Shown here piece by piece: positions 8,959-18,642 of a stretch of 64,000 nt of DNA (positions within the stretch are counted from its first letter, which is position 1; the number at the start of each line of letters is the position of its first letter). Under the pieces are notes generated by a model that made no database searches, had not been told where the DNA came from, and worked only from the letters and a program-made list of their open reading frames with translations. This DNA comes from Rhizobium sp. Leaf453 (lineage in GTDB: Bacteria > Pseudomonadota > Alphaproteobacteria > Rhizobiales > Rhizobiaceae), in assembly GCF_001425605.1 (NCBI RefSeq), contig NZ_LMRG01000001.1, positions 749,597 to 813,596 on the forward strand, given 5' to 3'. A program made the position numbers and the translations under genes.

Positions 8959-9069
8959 AGTCTATGAGCTCCTTGGCGCCCGGTCCGCCGGACCTCAGGC
9001 AGCCGAGCGGCTCCAGCGGCCGCTCGCGCATTTTATGTAAGAACTTACTTACCTATTTTCGTCACGCGA

Positions 9070-9780
9070 TCAGTTGCCGACCGCGCCGACAGTGTTGGCC
9101 GAATCGTCCTTGGGACGCTCACCAGCAGGCTGGGCACCGGTCGTCATGTAGAAGATCGTCTCGGCGATGTTGGTCGCGTGGTCGCCGATCCGCTCGATGT
9201 TCTTGGCGCAGAACAGGAGATGCGTGCACGGCGTGATGTTGCGCGGATCCTCCATCATGTAGGTCAGGAGTTCGCGGAACAGCGAGGTATAGATCGCATC
9301 GATCTCGCTATCACGTTCGCGGATGCTGTTGGCCTTTTCAGGCGAACGCGACGCGTAGACATCGAGCACTTCCTTGAGCTGAACGAGGGCAAGCTCGGCC
9401 AGATGTTCGAGACCACGGGCCAACTGACGCGGGAGGGTAGAACTGGCAACGGCGATGACGCGCTTGGCGGTGTTCTTGCCGAGATCGCCGACGCGCTCCA
9501 GGTCGGCCGCAATGCGGATTGATCCCATGATTTCGCGCAGGTCAGCCGCCATCGGCTGGCGCTTGGCGATTGTGACGATCGCCTTTTCGCCGATCTGGCG
9601 TTCGGCATCATCGAGAATAGCGTCGTCGGAGATGACCTTCTGGGCAAGCGCCAGGTCAGAATTGACCAAAGCGCGCACGGATTCGGCCACCATCTGCTCG
9701 GCAAGGCCACCCATTTCGGAGATGCGCCGAGTCAGGTATTTCAGATCTTCGTCATAGACGGAAACAATGTGCGTAGACAT
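9070..9780 (-). CDS. phoU: Phosphate signalling protein PhoU
   Basis: All-helical cytosolic protein of 236 residues that links the PstSCAB transporter to PhoR and limits phosphate uptake. The N terminus MSTHIVSVYDEDLKYLTRRI and the two PhoU repeats with metal-binding-type motifs DDAERQIGE and ERVGDLGKN, then ERIGDHATNIAE, are clear. It follows pstB by about 79 nt and precedes phoB, as in other rhizobia. Confidence 0.96.
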   Translation of the reverse strand: MSTHIVSVYDEDLKYLTRRISEMGGLAEQMVAESVRALVNSDLALAQKVISDDAILDDAERQIGEKAIVTIAKRQPMAADLREIMGSIRIAADLERVGDLGKNTAKRVIAVASSTLPRQLARGLEHLAELALVQLKEVLDVYASRSPEKANSIRERDSEIDAIYTSLFRELLTYMMEDPRNITPCTHLLFCAKNIERIGDHATNIAETIFYMTTGAQPAGERPKDDSANTVGAVGN

Positions 9781-9823
9781 GATTGTTTTTCCTCGCGATC
9801 ACAATCCAGATTTGGAAAACGGC

Positions 9824-9845
9824 GCCTGCCCTGATCCGGGCAGGC
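9824..9845 (-). other. Intercistronic hairpin between pstB and phoU
   Basis: GCCTGCCC (9824-9831) and GGGCAGGC (9838-9845) form a perfect 8-bp stem with a 6-nt loop. No T tract follows on the minus strand, so it more likely affects mRNA stability than termination. Confidence 0.5.
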
Positions 9846-9859
9846 GACAGGACGCATCC

Positions 9860-10681
9860 TCAGCCGAAGCGGCCCATGATGTAGTCCTGGGTGCGCTGGT
9901 CATCCGGGTTCGTGAACATCTTGTCGGTGTCGTTTTCCTCGACGAGATTGCCGAGGTGGAACATGGCGGTACGCTGCGAAACACGAGCAGCCTGCTGCAT
10001 CGAGTGGGTCACAATGACGATCGTGAAGTTCGTCCGCAATTCGTGGATCAGTTCCTCGACCTTGGCGGTCGCGATCGGGTCCAGAGCCGAGCACGGCTCG
10101 TCCATCAGGATGACTTCCGGGCTGACAGCAACAGCACGCGCGATGCACAAGCGCTGCTGCTGACCACCGGAAAGGCCGGTGCCGGATTCATGCAGGCGAT
10201 CCTTCACTTCGTTCCAGAGGCCGGCCTTCTGAAGGCTCTGTTCGACGATCTGGTCGAGATCGGCCTTGGTGCGGGCGAGACCGTGGATTTTCGGACCATA
10301 GGTGACGTTCTCGTAGATCGACTTCGGGAACGGGTTCGGCTTCTGGAAGACCATGCCGACGCGGGCACGCAGTTCCACGACGTCGATATTCGGATCGTAG
10401 ATATCGCCGCCATCAAGCGTGATCTTGCCGGTGACGCGGCAACTATCGATCGTGTCGTTCATGCGGTTCAGCGTCCGCAGGAAGGTGGACTTGCCGCAGC
10501 CGGACGGGCCGATCAGCGCGGTCACGGTGTTTTCGCGAACATCGAGGTTCACGTCGTAGAGTGCGCGCTTCTCGCCGTAATAGACCGAGACGTCCTTGCC
10601 GATCATCTTCAAGGGAACGGTATTCATTTTCTGGTCCAGCGCCTTTTCAACTGCTGCTTCTGACATCATGTTCATGTTCAT
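9860..10681 (-). CDS. pstB: Phosphate ABC transporter ATP-binding protein PstB
   Basis: Cytosolic ATPase of the high-affinity phosphate importer, 273 residues. Walker A is GPSGCGKST, the signature is [14 protein letters not shown], Walker B is [13 protein letters not shown], and the switch histidine is in [17 protein letters not shown] lies immediately before the first ATG; the third codon (ATG at 10675) gives better spacing and may be the true start. It begins 6 nt after pstA, so translation is probably coupled. Confidence 0.96.
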   Translation of the reverse strand: MNMNMMSEAAVEKALDQKMNTVPLKMIGKDVSVYYGEKRALYDVNLDVRENTVTALIGPSGCGKSTFLRTLNRMNDTIDSCRVTGKITLDGGDIYDPNIDVVELRARVGMVFQKPNPFPKSIYENVTYGPKIHGLARTKADLDQIVEQSLQKAGLWNEVKDRLHESGTGLSGGQQQRLCIARAVAVSPEVILMDEPCSALDPIATAKVEELIHELRTNFTIVIVTHSMQQAARVSQRTAMFHLGNLVEENDTDKMFTNPDDQRTQDYIMGRFG

Positions 10682-10687
10682 ACCTCA

Positions 10688-12010
10688 CTACCAGCGACGC
10701 TCAAAGCGACGCCGCAACAGGATTGCGCCCAGGTTCATGACGACGAGGAAGATCAAGAGGATCATGATCGCACCCGACGTCCGTTCGACAAATGCACGTT
10801 CGGCTTCGTTGGCCCACATGTAGATCTGCACCGGCAGCGCCGTGGATGGTTCCATCGGCGAACCCGGATAGTCGACCACGAAGGCGACCATGCCGATCAG
10901 GAGAAGCGGCGCGGTTTCGCCGAGCGCATGCGCCAGGCCAATGATCGTGCCGGTGAGAACGCCCGGCATCGCGAGCGGCAGAACGTGGTGGAAGATGGTC
11001 TGCATCTTCGAGGCACCGAGGCCAAGGGCGGCCGAGCGGATGGACGGGGGAACCGCCTTCAGCGCCGCGCGGGTGGCGATGATGATCGTTGGAAGCGTCA
11101 TCAGCGTCAAAACCAGGCCACCGACCAGCGCGGCCGAGCGCGGCATGCCGGCGAAGTTGATAAAGATCGACAGACCCAGCAGACCGTAGACGATCGACGG
11201 AACGGCGGCGAGGTTGTTGATGTTCACCTCGATCAGGTCCGTCAGCCGGTTCTTCGGTGCGAACTCTTCCAGGTAGATCGACGCGCAGACACCGATCGGC
11301 AGGGCCAGCACGAGCACGATCAGCATCATGTAGAACGAGCCGAGCGCCGCGACGCCGATACCGGCAGCTTCCGGACGGCTCGATGCACCATAGGTGAACA
11401 GGCCGGTGTTGAACTGCTTCGCCAGAGCTCCGCTCTCGGACAGGGTCCCCATCCATTTGATCTGCTGATCGTTGACCTTGCGGTTTGCCTCGGCAACCGT
11501 CAGGTCGATCTGACCCTTGTTGGCGCTATCGATATTGCCTTCCGCCAAAAGGGAGACATTGGCGGTCGTGCCGATGATTGCCGGATTGGCAACCACGATG
11601 TCACGCAGTTGCGTGCGTGCACTGGCCGAGACCATTTCGGTGGCCTTCTTGACCTGCGCCTTGTCGGCGGGGTCGATGGCAAGCGCCTTGACGAGGGCGT
11701 CACGCACCAGAAGCGGATAGTTCGCCGACATTAGCTTGGCAGGATTTGTCGCCCGTTCGTTCTTCGGATCGATGATCTTTTCCGAAAACTCAATCGGCAG
11801 GGTGATCGTCGTCTGCTGGAAGGCGGTATAGCCTTTGGAAACGACGGTCCACAAAAGCACGAACAGGAAGAACAGACCGATCAGGATAGCAGTGAAGCCA
11901 TAGGCCTGGAAACGGCGTTCGGCTGCATAGCGCTTCTTGATGCCGATATCGCGTCTTGCCTGAGCGGGGCGCTGAAACGTGGACTGTACGGAGGATGTAA
12001 CGTCGGTCAT
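10688..12010 (-). CDS. pstA: Phosphate ABC transporter permease PstA, long alphaproteobacterial form
   Basis: Inner-membrane permease subunit of 440 residues, longer than the roughly 300 of enterobacterial PstA. The extra part is an N-terminal segment with one membrane helix (about residues 37-60) and a periplasmic stretch up to about 205, resembling the DUF3333-type extension of alphaproteobacterial PstA. The permease core begins near GSFYMMLIVLVLALPIGV and includes the coupling motif ALGLGASKMQTIFHHVLP. Its start codon overlaps the pstC stop by 4 nt (ATGA). Confidence 0.95.
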   Translation of the reverse strand: MTDVTSSVQSTFQRPAQARRDIGIKKRYAAERRFQAYGFTAILIGLFFLFVLLWTVVSKGYTAFQQTTITLPIEFSEKIIDPKNERATNPAKLMSANYPLLVRDALVKALAIDPADKAQVKKATEMVSASARTQLRDIVVANPAIIGTTANVSLLAEGNIDSANKGQIDLTVAEANRKVNDQQIKWMGTLSESGALAKQFNTGLFTYGASSRPEAAGIGVAALGSFYMMLIVLVLALPIGVCASIYLEEFAPKNRLTDLIEVNINNLAAVPSIVYGLLGLSIFINFAGMPRSAALVGGLVLTLMTLPTIIIATRAALKAVPPSIRSAALGLGASKMQTIFHHVLPLAMPGVLTGTIIGLAHALGETAPLLLIGMVAFVVDYPGSPMEPSTALPVQIYMWANEAERAFVERTSGAIMILLIFLVVMNLGAILLRRRFERRW

Positions 12011-13491
12011 TCGTACTGTTCCCGATATTTGCGCACGATGTAGAGTGCATAGATGTTGAGGCAGAGCGTGATGGCGAACAGGGTGATCCCGAGCGCGAAG
12101 GCCACCAGTGTCTGCGGCGAGTTGAACTCAAGGTCGCCGGTCAGCTGGTTGACGATCTTGACGGTCACCGTCGTCATCGCTTCGAATGGATTGAGCTGCA
12201 TGCGGGCCGCAACACCGGCGGCAAGCACCACGATCATGGTTTCACCGACAGCACGCGAGGCGGTCAGCAGGAGCGCGCCGACGATGCCCGGAAGCGCTGC
12301 CGGCAGAATGACGCGTTTGATCGTTTCCGAGCGGGTCGCGCCGAGACCGAGCGAGCCGTCGCGAAGCGACCGCGGCACCTGAGTGATGATGTCATCCGAT
12401 AGCGACGAGACGAACGGGATCAGCATGATGCCCATGACGAGACCAGCGGTCAGAACGCTCTGTGCCTGGATGAAGTTGACGTAATTGCCGGTGACCAGTC
12501 CATTGAGTTGGGCCGACATGTCGCGCAGGAACGGACCGACCGTGATCAGGGCGAAAAAGCCGTAGACGATGGTCGGGATGCCGGCGAGGATTTCAAGCAG
12601 CGGCTTGGCGATGCCCCGAACCGCAGGCTTGGCATATTCGGCCATGTATATGGCGGCGAAGAGACCAACCGGAACGGCAAAGAGCATGGCGACGAAGGCG
12701 ATATAAAGCGTGCCGGCCAGAAGCGGCAACAGGCCGAACTGACCTTCCGTGCCGCCGCTGCCGGCAGCCGAGAAGCGCGGATCCCAGACCGTGCCGAAGA
12801 AGAAGGCGCTGGGAGAAACAGACTGGAAGAAGCGGATCGCTTCCGAAAGCATCGAGCCGACGATACCGACGGTCGTCAGGATCGCGATGGACGAGGCCAG
12901 AAGCAAGGCTCCGAGCATGACGCGTTCGACGCGGTTTCGGGCCCGGAACGGCGCGGTGATACCGCGGATGGCAAAGACGGCGCCGGCAATGGCGATCAAC
13001 AGCACGACGGCGCTCATCGCCCAGCGGCTGGTGTCCTTCATCGAATTATAGGTTTTCGCCGACGTGACCATATAGGCCTCACCGGCATTTGCCATGGGCA
13101 CGCCCTTGGCGGCTAGCGTATCGCGCAGAACGGCCGGATCACCTGTGACGGCGGCCATTTCGTCGGCGTTGAGCAGTCGCAGACCGTTGGCGACCTGCAT
13201 GACCTGGCCAAGCATCAGCTCGGTCGTCGCGCCACCCTGGTTGCGGACGTCCTCCGGCAAGGAGTTCCTTGTCGCGTTTTCAACGAAAAAGGGGCTGGCA
13301 ATCAGCCAGAGGGCGAGGATAACAGCCGCAGGAAGAACCGACCAGATGGCGACATAGACGCCGTGATACCCTGGAAGCGAATGGAGTGCGGACAGCTTGC
13401 CATTGGAACTGGCCATCGCCCTAGCGCGGCCGGCAAAATATGCAGCAAGACCAACGATCAAAATGACCAAAAGTATAAGTGAAGTGCTCAT
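12007..13491 (-). CDS. pstC: Phosphate ABC transporter permease PstC
   Basis: Inner-membrane permease partner of PstA, 494 residues from the chosen start. It also has an extended N-terminal half with two membrane helices before the permease core (LLPLLAGTLYIAFVAMLFAVPVGL onward), and the coupling motif LGLGATRSETIKRVILP. The ATG at 13491 (MSTSLILLVILIVG) was preferred to an upstream in-frame ATG because GGGGGA precedes it by 8 nt. It is followed directly by pstA. Confidence 0.94.
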   Translation of the reverse strand: MSTSLILLVILIVGLAAYFAGRARAMASSNGKLSALHSLPGYHGVYVAIWSVLPAAVILALWLIASPFFVENATRNSLPEDVRNQGGATTELMLGQVMQVANGLRLLNADEMAAVTGDPAVLRDTLAAKGVPMANAGEAYMVTSAKTYNSMKDTSRWAMSAVVLLIAIAGAVFAIRGITAPFRARNRVERVMLGALLLASSIAILTTVGIVGSMLSEAIRFFQSVSPSAFFFGTVWDPRFSAAGSGGTEGQFGLLPLLAGTLYIAFVAMLFAVPVGLFAAIYMAEYAKPAVRGIAKPLLEILAGIPTIVYGFFALITVGPFLRDMSAQLNGLVTGNYVNFIQAQSVLTAGLVMGIMLIPFVSSLSDDIITQVPRSLRDGSLGLGATRSETIKRVILPAALPGIVGALLLTASRAVGETMIVVLAAGVAARMQLNPFEAMTTVTVKIVNQLTGDLEFNSPQTLVAFALGITLFAITLCLNIYALYIVRKYREQYE

Positions 13492-13550
13492 CGATATGTC
13501 CCCCCGGCCTGTCAATCATTGAAAGCCGGCAAATCCGATCTCGGGAGGTA

Positions 13551-13574
13551 CGGCACGGCAAAACTGCCGTGCCG
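13551..13574 (-). other. Strong hairpin between pstS and pstC
   Basis: CGGCACGGCA (13551-13560) and TGCCGTGCCG (13565-13574) form a perfect 10-bp stem with a 4-nt AAAC loop. It sits just after the pstS stop. Such hairpins often protect the binding-protein message and reduce read-through to permease genes; that role is inferred. Confidence 0.65.
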
Positions 13575-13592
13575 CGTCTTGGGAGACTGCTA

Positions 13593-14627
13593 TTACAGCA
13601 TGTTGCCGTCGGTGAACGCCTTGCGGTCAGCTTCACGCTCAGCATCCGGAGCCGGAACCAGGCCGTAAGCGGCCAGCGGGCTGTCCGGACCGACCATCTG
13701 GTCGTCGAGGAAGAACTCAACATATTCCTTCAGGCCCGGGATAACGCCGAGGTGAGCCTTCTTGACGTAGAAGAACAGCGGGCGCGAAACCGGATATTCG
13801 CCGGAAGCGATCGTTTCGGTCGACGGTACGATGCCGTTGACGGTTGCGACCTTCAGCTTGTCAGCGTTGTTTTCATAGAAGGACAGGCCGAAGACGCCGA
13901 TGCCGTTCTTGTTGGAAGCGATACGAGCGAGCGTTTCGGTGTAATCGCCGTCGATGTCGATCGCCAGACCGTCCTTGCGAACGGCGATGCACTTCTTGGC
14001 GGCTTCCTTTTCGTCGGTGATCAGGGTCTTGATCACGTCGGCAGCGCCGGAGTCCTTGCAGCCGTGAGCGAGCATCTTCTCGTCGAAGACTTCGCGCGTG
14101 CCGTGCTTTTCGCCCGGGATGTAAGCGGCGATTTCAACGTCCGGCAGGTCCTTGTTAACTTCCGACCACTTCTTGTAGGGGTTGGCAACGAGCTTGCCGT
14201 CAACGACGACTTCAGCGGCCAGAGCGAGGTAGAGGTCCTGCGGAACCAGCTTCAGGTCAGCATTGCCGGAGTCGGTTGCGAAGACGATGCCGTCATAACC
14301 GATCTTGACTTCCTGAACTTCGGTAACGCCAGCTGCTTTGCAGGTTTCCAGCTCCGAGTCCTTGATCTTGCGCGAAGCGTTGGCGATGTCGATCGTGTCC
14401 GGGCCAACTCCCTTGCAGAATTCCTTCAGGCCGGCACCCGTGCCGCCGGATTCAACGACCGGGGTCTTGAAGTCGGGGAAGGTTTCGCCGAACGTTTCGG
14501 CAACGATCTTGGCATAAGGCAGAACGGTCGAGGAACCTGCGACCTGGATCTGGTCACGAGCAACGGCTACGCCAGCAAAAGCGGCGGAAGCAACCAGTGC
14601 TGCGACAGTGAGTTTCAAAGACTTCAT
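13593..14627 (-). CDS. pstS: Periplasmic phosphate-binding protein PstS
   Basis: Captures phosphate in the periplasm and delivers it to PstCA. The 344-residue product starts MKSLKLTVAALVASAAFAG, a Sec signal peptide cleaved near VAVARDQ. The mature part has the PstS motifs IQVAGSSTVLP and VVESGGTGAGLKEFC, and later VSRPLFFYVKKAHLG. The ATG at 14627 was chosen because GGGAG lies 7 nt upstream; the in-frame ATG further up would spoil the signal peptide. A Pho box lies upstream. Confidence 0.95.
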   Translation of the reverse strand: MKSLKLTVAALVASAAFAGVAVARDQIQVAGSSTVLPYAKIVAETFGETFPDFKTPVVESGGTGAGLKEFCKGVGPDTIDIANASRKIKDSELETCKAAGVTEVQEVKIGYDGIVFATDSGNADLKLVPQDLYLALAAEVVVDGKLVANPYKKWSEVNKDLPDVEIAAYIPGEKHGTREVFDEKMLAHGCKDSGAADVIKTLITDEKEAAKKCIAVRKDGLAIDIDGDYTETLARIASNKNGIGVFGLSFYENNADKLKVATVNGIVPSTETIASGEYPVSRPLFFYVKKAHLGVIPGLKEYVEFFLDDQMVGPDSPLAAYGLVPAPDAEREADRKAFTDGNML

Positions 14628-14731
14628 CAGAATTCTCCCAGAATGGGCTTGTGTGGGTGCGCTTTTCATCAGCGCTCGCTTTCGCCGTGTCGACCGGCCG
14701 CCCTAGTTAGCGCCCGATGCCCACACCTTTT

Positions 14732-14760
14732 ATGTCAAATTCAAGAAACATTTGTGACAG
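14732..14760 (-). promoter_or_regulatory. Candidate Pho box in front of pstS
   Basis: Read on the minus strand, CTGTCAC (14760-14754) and TTGACAT (14738-14732) are 22 bp apart, which is exactly two 11-bp PhoB repeat periods. The intermediate position, GTTTCTT, is degenerate. PhoB half-sites have the consensus CTGTCAT with 4-bp spacers. It lies about 100 bp upstream of the pstS start and just after phoR, so pstSCAB-phoU-phoB probably has its own phosphate-controlled promoter. Confidence 0.65.
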
Positions 14761-14821
14761 ATCAAGCGATTGAAAATACTTGATATTTTTCGAAAATGGC
14801 TTTCATGGCGCCAGGTTTATG

Positions 14822-16063
14822 TCAAAACCTTACCGTAAACACCGTACCCTTGCCGACCTCCGATTGCACCAGCAGCCGGGCCCTGTGTCGTGTCAGGATA
14901 TGCTTGACGATGGCCAGCCCCAGGCCCGTGCCTTTCTTGGACCGGCTGGCTTCGACGTTAACCCTATAGAAACGTTCGGTAATGCGGGGAACATGCTCGG
15001 CCGGGATACCCGGGCCGTGATCGCGGACCGACACCTCGGTCGGCTGGTCGCCGCCGCCCGAAAGCACAACCTCGACCTTCTTGCCCTCCTGGCCATATTT
15101 GCAGGCATTTTCGATCAGGTTCTCGAACACTTCGGTCAGTTCGTCGCGATCGCCCTGAACGATGACTGGCTGATCGGGCACGACCAATGTCACCTTGACA
15201 TCCAGATCCTCAGCCAGCGGCAACAGCGCATCGCGTACATGGCCGAGCAAGGGCGCGAGATTGATTGCCTCGTCCGGGGCGATGTGGGACTTCAACTCCA
15301 GCCGCGACAGGGACAGGAGATCGTCCACAAGGCGGCTCATCCGCGTCGCCTGCTCGTGCATGATGCCGAGGAATTTCTCGTGCGCCTTGGCATCGTTGCG
15401 CGCCGGCCCCTGCAGGGTTTCGATGAAACCGCGCAAGGAGGCGAGCGGCGTGCGCAACTCGTGGCTGGCATTGGCGACGAAGTCGGAGCGCATCCGGTCG
15501 ATGCGGCGCGCCTGCGAGATGTCACGATAGGAAAGCACATAAAGCCGCTGATCAGTCGGGAGGCGAATTTCGGCGGGTGCCACGCGGACGATATAGACCG
15601 CTTCGGACGGGAAGCGCTCGGAATGCTCGATCTGATTGGCCTTGCCGGTGATTATCGTCTCGCGCACCATGTCCAGGATGCCCGGCGAGCGAACACGCGC
15701 CGACAGATCACTGTTGGGCGGGATGGTGCCGAACGCCTTTTCCGCCGCCTGGTTCTGCAGCAGGACGGTTTCACCGGCCGTCACGACGATGATCGGCGCG
15801 TCCAGAGCGTTGAAGACACTGGCCAGTACGTCGAGGTTGTCGGCCTCCGGCGGCACTGCGACAACCTCGGGAAGTGGCGGGCGAGGATCCGCGGAACGGC
15901 GCAACAAAGCGGCCAGCCAGACCAGCCAGAGGAGCAGCACTGCGATGGCGTGAAGGCCGAGAAGAAGGGCTGCACCGGCTGCAACAGCCGACAGGCCGAT
16001 ATGCCATTTCTCGGAATTGGCCCGCTCCTTCAGATGCTCCCAGACTGTTTTTGTATCTTCCAA
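14822..16063 (-). CDS. phoR: Phosphate regulon sensor histidine kinase PhoR
   Basis: Membrane sensor kinase of 413 residues. A hydrophobic N-terminal hairpin (about residues 18-56) anchors it, a PAS-like region covers about 65-170, and the HisKA helix carries the phosphorylated histidine in FVANASHELRTPLASL near 195. The ATPase domain has NLIENACKYG, DHGPGIP, and GTGLGLAIVKH. It is the first gene of the pho-pst series and is divergent from the PPK2 gene. It phosphorylates PhoB under phosphate limitation. Confidence 0.94.
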   Translation of the reverse strand: MEDTKTVWEHLKERANSEKWHIGLSAVAAGAALLLGLHAIAVLLLWLVWLAALLRRSADPRPPLPEVVAVPPEADNLDVLASVFNALDAPIIVVTAGETVLLQNQAAEKAFGTIPPNSDLSARVRSPGILDMVRETIITGKANQIEHSERFPSEAVYIVRVAPAEIRLPTDQRLYVLSYRDISQARRIDRMRSDFVANASHELRTPLASLRGFIETLQGPARNDAKAHEKFLGIMHEQATRMSRLVDDLLSLSRLELKSHIAPDEAINLAPLLGHVRDALLPLAEDLDVKVTLVVPDQPVIVQGDRDELTEVFENLIENACKYGQEGKKVEVVLSGGGDQPTEVSVRDHGPGIPAEHVPRITERFYRVNVEASRSKKGTGLGLAIVKHILTRHRARLLVQSEVGKGTVFTVRF

Positions 16064-16210
16064 GATAGTTTCTCGCGCGGGTGTACAATCAGCCGTTGAT
16101 ACCGGAGATTCATGACATGATTTTCACGGGATGCTTGAATTCGCAATGCAATTATGGCCTCCTCCCCGTGAAATCGGCACCCATCGAAAAGCATTCAGCA
16201 AGGACATGCC

Positions 16211-17092
16211 ATGACGGAGACTGCAGGAAACAAGCCGGTTGAACTCGTCGTCAACGGCAAGCCACGGGTTTTCGATGTCGATAATCCCGAACTTCCGTCC
16301 TGGATCGACAAGGCCGCGCTGAACTCGGGAAACTACCCCTATGACAAGAAGCTCGACGGGGACAGCTACGACCAGACCCTCGAAAAACTGCAGATCGAAC
16401 TCGTCAAACTGCAGTTCTGGCTGCAGGCGACAGGCCAGCGCGTGGTGGCAATTTTCGAAGGGCGGGACGCCGCCGGCAAGGGTGGAGCGATCCATGACAC
16501 ACGGGCCTATATGAACCCCCGCTCCTCTCGGGTCGTGGCATTGACCAAGCCGACGGAGACAGAACGCGGCCAGTGGTACTATCAGCGTTATGTCGCGCAT
16601 TTTCCGACGGCCGGCGAATTCGTGATGTTCGACCGCTCCTGGTACAATCGCGGCGGCGTCGAGCCCGTTATGGGCTTCTGCACGCCGGAACAGCAGAAGC
16701 ATTTTCTCAAGCAGACGCCACGTTTCGAGAAGCTGATCACCGCCGACGGCATCCACCTGTTCAAGTTCTGGCTGGATATCGGTCGCGAGATGCAGCTGAA
16801 GCGCTTCCACGATCGGCGCCACGATCCGCTGAAAGTGTGGAAGCTGTCCCCCATGGACATCGCAGCCCTGACGAAGTGGGATCTCTATACCGATGCGCGC
16901 GACCTCATGCTGAAGGAAACCCATTCCGAGCATGCGCCCTGGACGGTGGTCCGCGCCAACGACAAGCGGCGAGCGCGGCTGGACCTCATCCGCCACATCC
17001 TGACGGCGCTCGATTATGACGGCAAGGACAAGGGCGCGATCGGCCAGATCGATGACAAGATCCTTGGTTTTGGTCCTGACTTCCTAAAGTAA
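16211..17092 (+). CDS. ppk2: Polyphosphate kinase 2
   Basis: Uses polyphosphate to phosphorylate nucleoside (di)phosphates. The 293-residue protein has the P-loop [15 protein letters not shown] near residue 82, the Walker B-like [19 protein letters not shown] near 140, and the lid-type [18 protein letters not shown] near 200. AAGGA is placed 6 nt before ATG. It lies back to back with phoR, and the phosphate context fits a role in using stored polyphosphate; the preferred nucleotide cannot be predicted. I see no convincing Pho box in the 147-base gap. Confidence 0.92.
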   Translation: MTETAGNKPVELVVNGKPRVFDVDNPELPSWIDKAALNSGNYPYDKKLDGDSYDQTLEKLQIELVKLQFWLQATGQRVVAIFEGRDAAGKGGAIHDTRAYMNPRSSRVVALTKPTETERGQWYYQRYVAHFPTAGEFVMFDRSWYNRGGVEPVMGFCTPEQQKHFLKQTPRFEKLITADGIHLFKFWLDIGREMQLKRFHDRRHDPLKVWKLSPMDIAALTKWDLYTDARDLMLKETHSEHAPWTVVRANDKRRARLDLIRHILTALDYDGKDKGAIGQIDDKILGFGPDFLK

Positions 17093-17119
17093 CGGCCCGC
17101 CGGGTGGGTTCAGCCGGGA

Positions 17120-18292
17120 TTACTGTCCTGGCAGGATCCGCACGGCATAGAGGCTGAGGCTGTTGCCGGCGCCCGTCACGTCGCTGTTGATCAGGATATG
17201 GCCGGGCGAACTCGGCGCCAGGCTGCGATCAAACGTCACCTTGAACAACATGTCGCTCTTCTCCTCGTTCACCGTGAAGCGATGACGACCGCAATCGCCG
17301 AGCGAGGCGAAATCGCATTCTACCGAGAACTGGGTCTGCTTGCCGGAATCCGCTTGCACACTCAGGGCCACGGTGGAGGTCTTACCGGAAATCTGCTCGA
17401 GAATGGCCGTCGGAATCTCGATCCGCACATTGCCGTCCTGATCCGCCGAAGAGGACGTGATGCGCACGCGCTGGCCACCTTCGTCGCTAACCGGATCGGC
17501 GGCCGCACGCCCCTCCACGGAAACCTTGGCCATCTCGGCCGGCGTGAACACATCGATCCAGTCGCCGGTAAAGCCGGACTGGCTTCCGAGCGTCTGCAGC
17601 CCCGCCCCGCCGTCAAAATCCTCCGACTGTATCGTTGATGGCGGATTGGCGACGCTGGTATCGCGCTCGGCGGGTGTCTTCAGAAGTCCGCTCGTATCCA
17701 CCCACCAGACCGCCCCCAGGAACGCAGCGCCCAAGGTGGTGACGACCATGACGAAGGAGAGGAAGCTTCCGCGCTTGCGCCGGCGCGGCTTTGCCGCTGG
17801 TGCCGCCTTGGCGGCCTTGACGCGCTTGCCGGCCTGTGGCTCGGCAGCGACCGGGGCAGCTTCGTCCGTGCGGGCGTTGGCCCGGCGCTCCGGACGCAAG
17901 CCTGCCAAGCCGTCATCGACGACCGGGTCGATCCCGCTGTCCGAAACATCGGCACGCCCTTCCGGTGGAAGATGGGCGCCGTCATCGATTTCCACGGAAG
18001 GCGCCGGGGCGACTTCATCGCGTCGCACCGGGGAAACGACAGCCGCTTGCGCCTTCAGCGCGTTGCGTTCTTCCTGTTCAATCCCGTGAATGATGGCTTC
18101 GAGTCTATGACGCTGCTGCGCGATGACCTCCGGGTCGTGAACATCCTGCTTGCGCAGGCCTGCTTCCAGCGCGTTGCGAGCCGACTGGTAGATGCGCGCG
18201 CGAGTTTCGGAACTCGTCCGGTCGGACCGTTCCAGCGCATGTCTGATGGCAGTTTCCAGTCCGCTCACACTTTGTCCTTCCGGGGCGGGCAT
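17120..18292 (-). CDS. Membrane-anchored protein of unknown function
   Basis: I do not recognise a family. The 390 residues fall into a charged helical N-terminal region (about 10-80, rich in Arg, Glu and Gln), a low-complexity Ala/Pro/Arg stretch with the basic run RRRKRG, one membrane helix at about 177-197 (FVMVVTTLGAAFLGAVWW), and a globular C-terminal half probably outside the cytoplasm. Basic residues just before the helix favour N-in/C-out topology. It is convergent with ppk2 and divergent from the nitronate monooxygenase gene. It looks like a real conserved rhizobial protein by composition, but no role can be given. Confidence 0.75.
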   Translation of the reverse strand: MPAPEGQSVSGLETAIRHALERSDRTSSETRARIYQSARNALEAGLRKQDVHDPEVIAQQRHRLEAIIHGIEQEERNALKAQAAVVSPVRRDEVAPAPSVEIDDGAHLPPEGRADVSDSGIDPVVDDGLAGLRPERRANARTDEAAPVAAEPQAGKRVKAAKAAPAAKPRRRKRGSFLSFVMVVTTLGAAFLGAVWWVDTSGLLKTPAERDTSVANPPSTIQSEDFDGGAGLQTLGSQSGFTGDWIDVFTPAEMAKVSVEGRAAADPVSDEGGQRVRITSSSADQDGNVRIEIPTAILEQISGKTSTVALSVQADSGKQTQFSVECDFASLGDCGRHRFTVNEEKSDMLFKVTFDRSLAPSSPGHILINSDVTGAGNSLSLYAVRILPGQ

Positions 18293-18599
18293 CCAAGCGC
18301 CCGCCAGAGCATGTCACACACGGCCAATCGCCCGCAGGGGCAGACATGCTATCAAATTTTTTCCCGGCACCACACCCGAAGGCAAGGTCCGGCTTGATGA
18401 TTTGCCCCCTGGATTATCGGGAAAATCCGGCAGGCTTTTGGATGTATTAACAATTCGGTAACGGTTGGAGCAGCGATCTGCAAGCCTCGCACGCCAAACT
18501 GACGGCCAAGGCAGGGGAAAACCCGGCGGTTTCAGCGCGCAACACAGTTCCCGGTGACGCGAAACGCCTTTGCAAAACAGAAAGTCACTGCTAGTATTC

Positions 18600-18620
18600 T
18601 TACGTTTACGGAAACGTCAA
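18600..18620. promoter_or_regulatory. Operator-like palindrome upstream of the nitronate monooxygenase gene
   Basis: ACGTTT-ACGG-AAACGT is an imperfect palindrome about 25 bp before the start codon. Its minus-strand reading, TTGACGTTTCCGTAAACG, matches TTGACGTTTACGTTAAAG before fadD at 15 of 18 positions. It resembles palindromes bound by MerR-family (LiuR-like) regulators of acyl-CoA and branched-chain amino acid catabolism. The rest of the 350-base gap (18293-18642) shows no gene. Confidence 0.5.
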
Positions 18621-18642
18621 ATAATTACCCGGGAGCGAACAC

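Noticed and set aside
16064-16210. A Pho box in the phoR-ppk2 gap
   Set aside because: ATGACAT-like sequence near 16114 lacks a second half-site at 11 or 22 bp, so it was not called.
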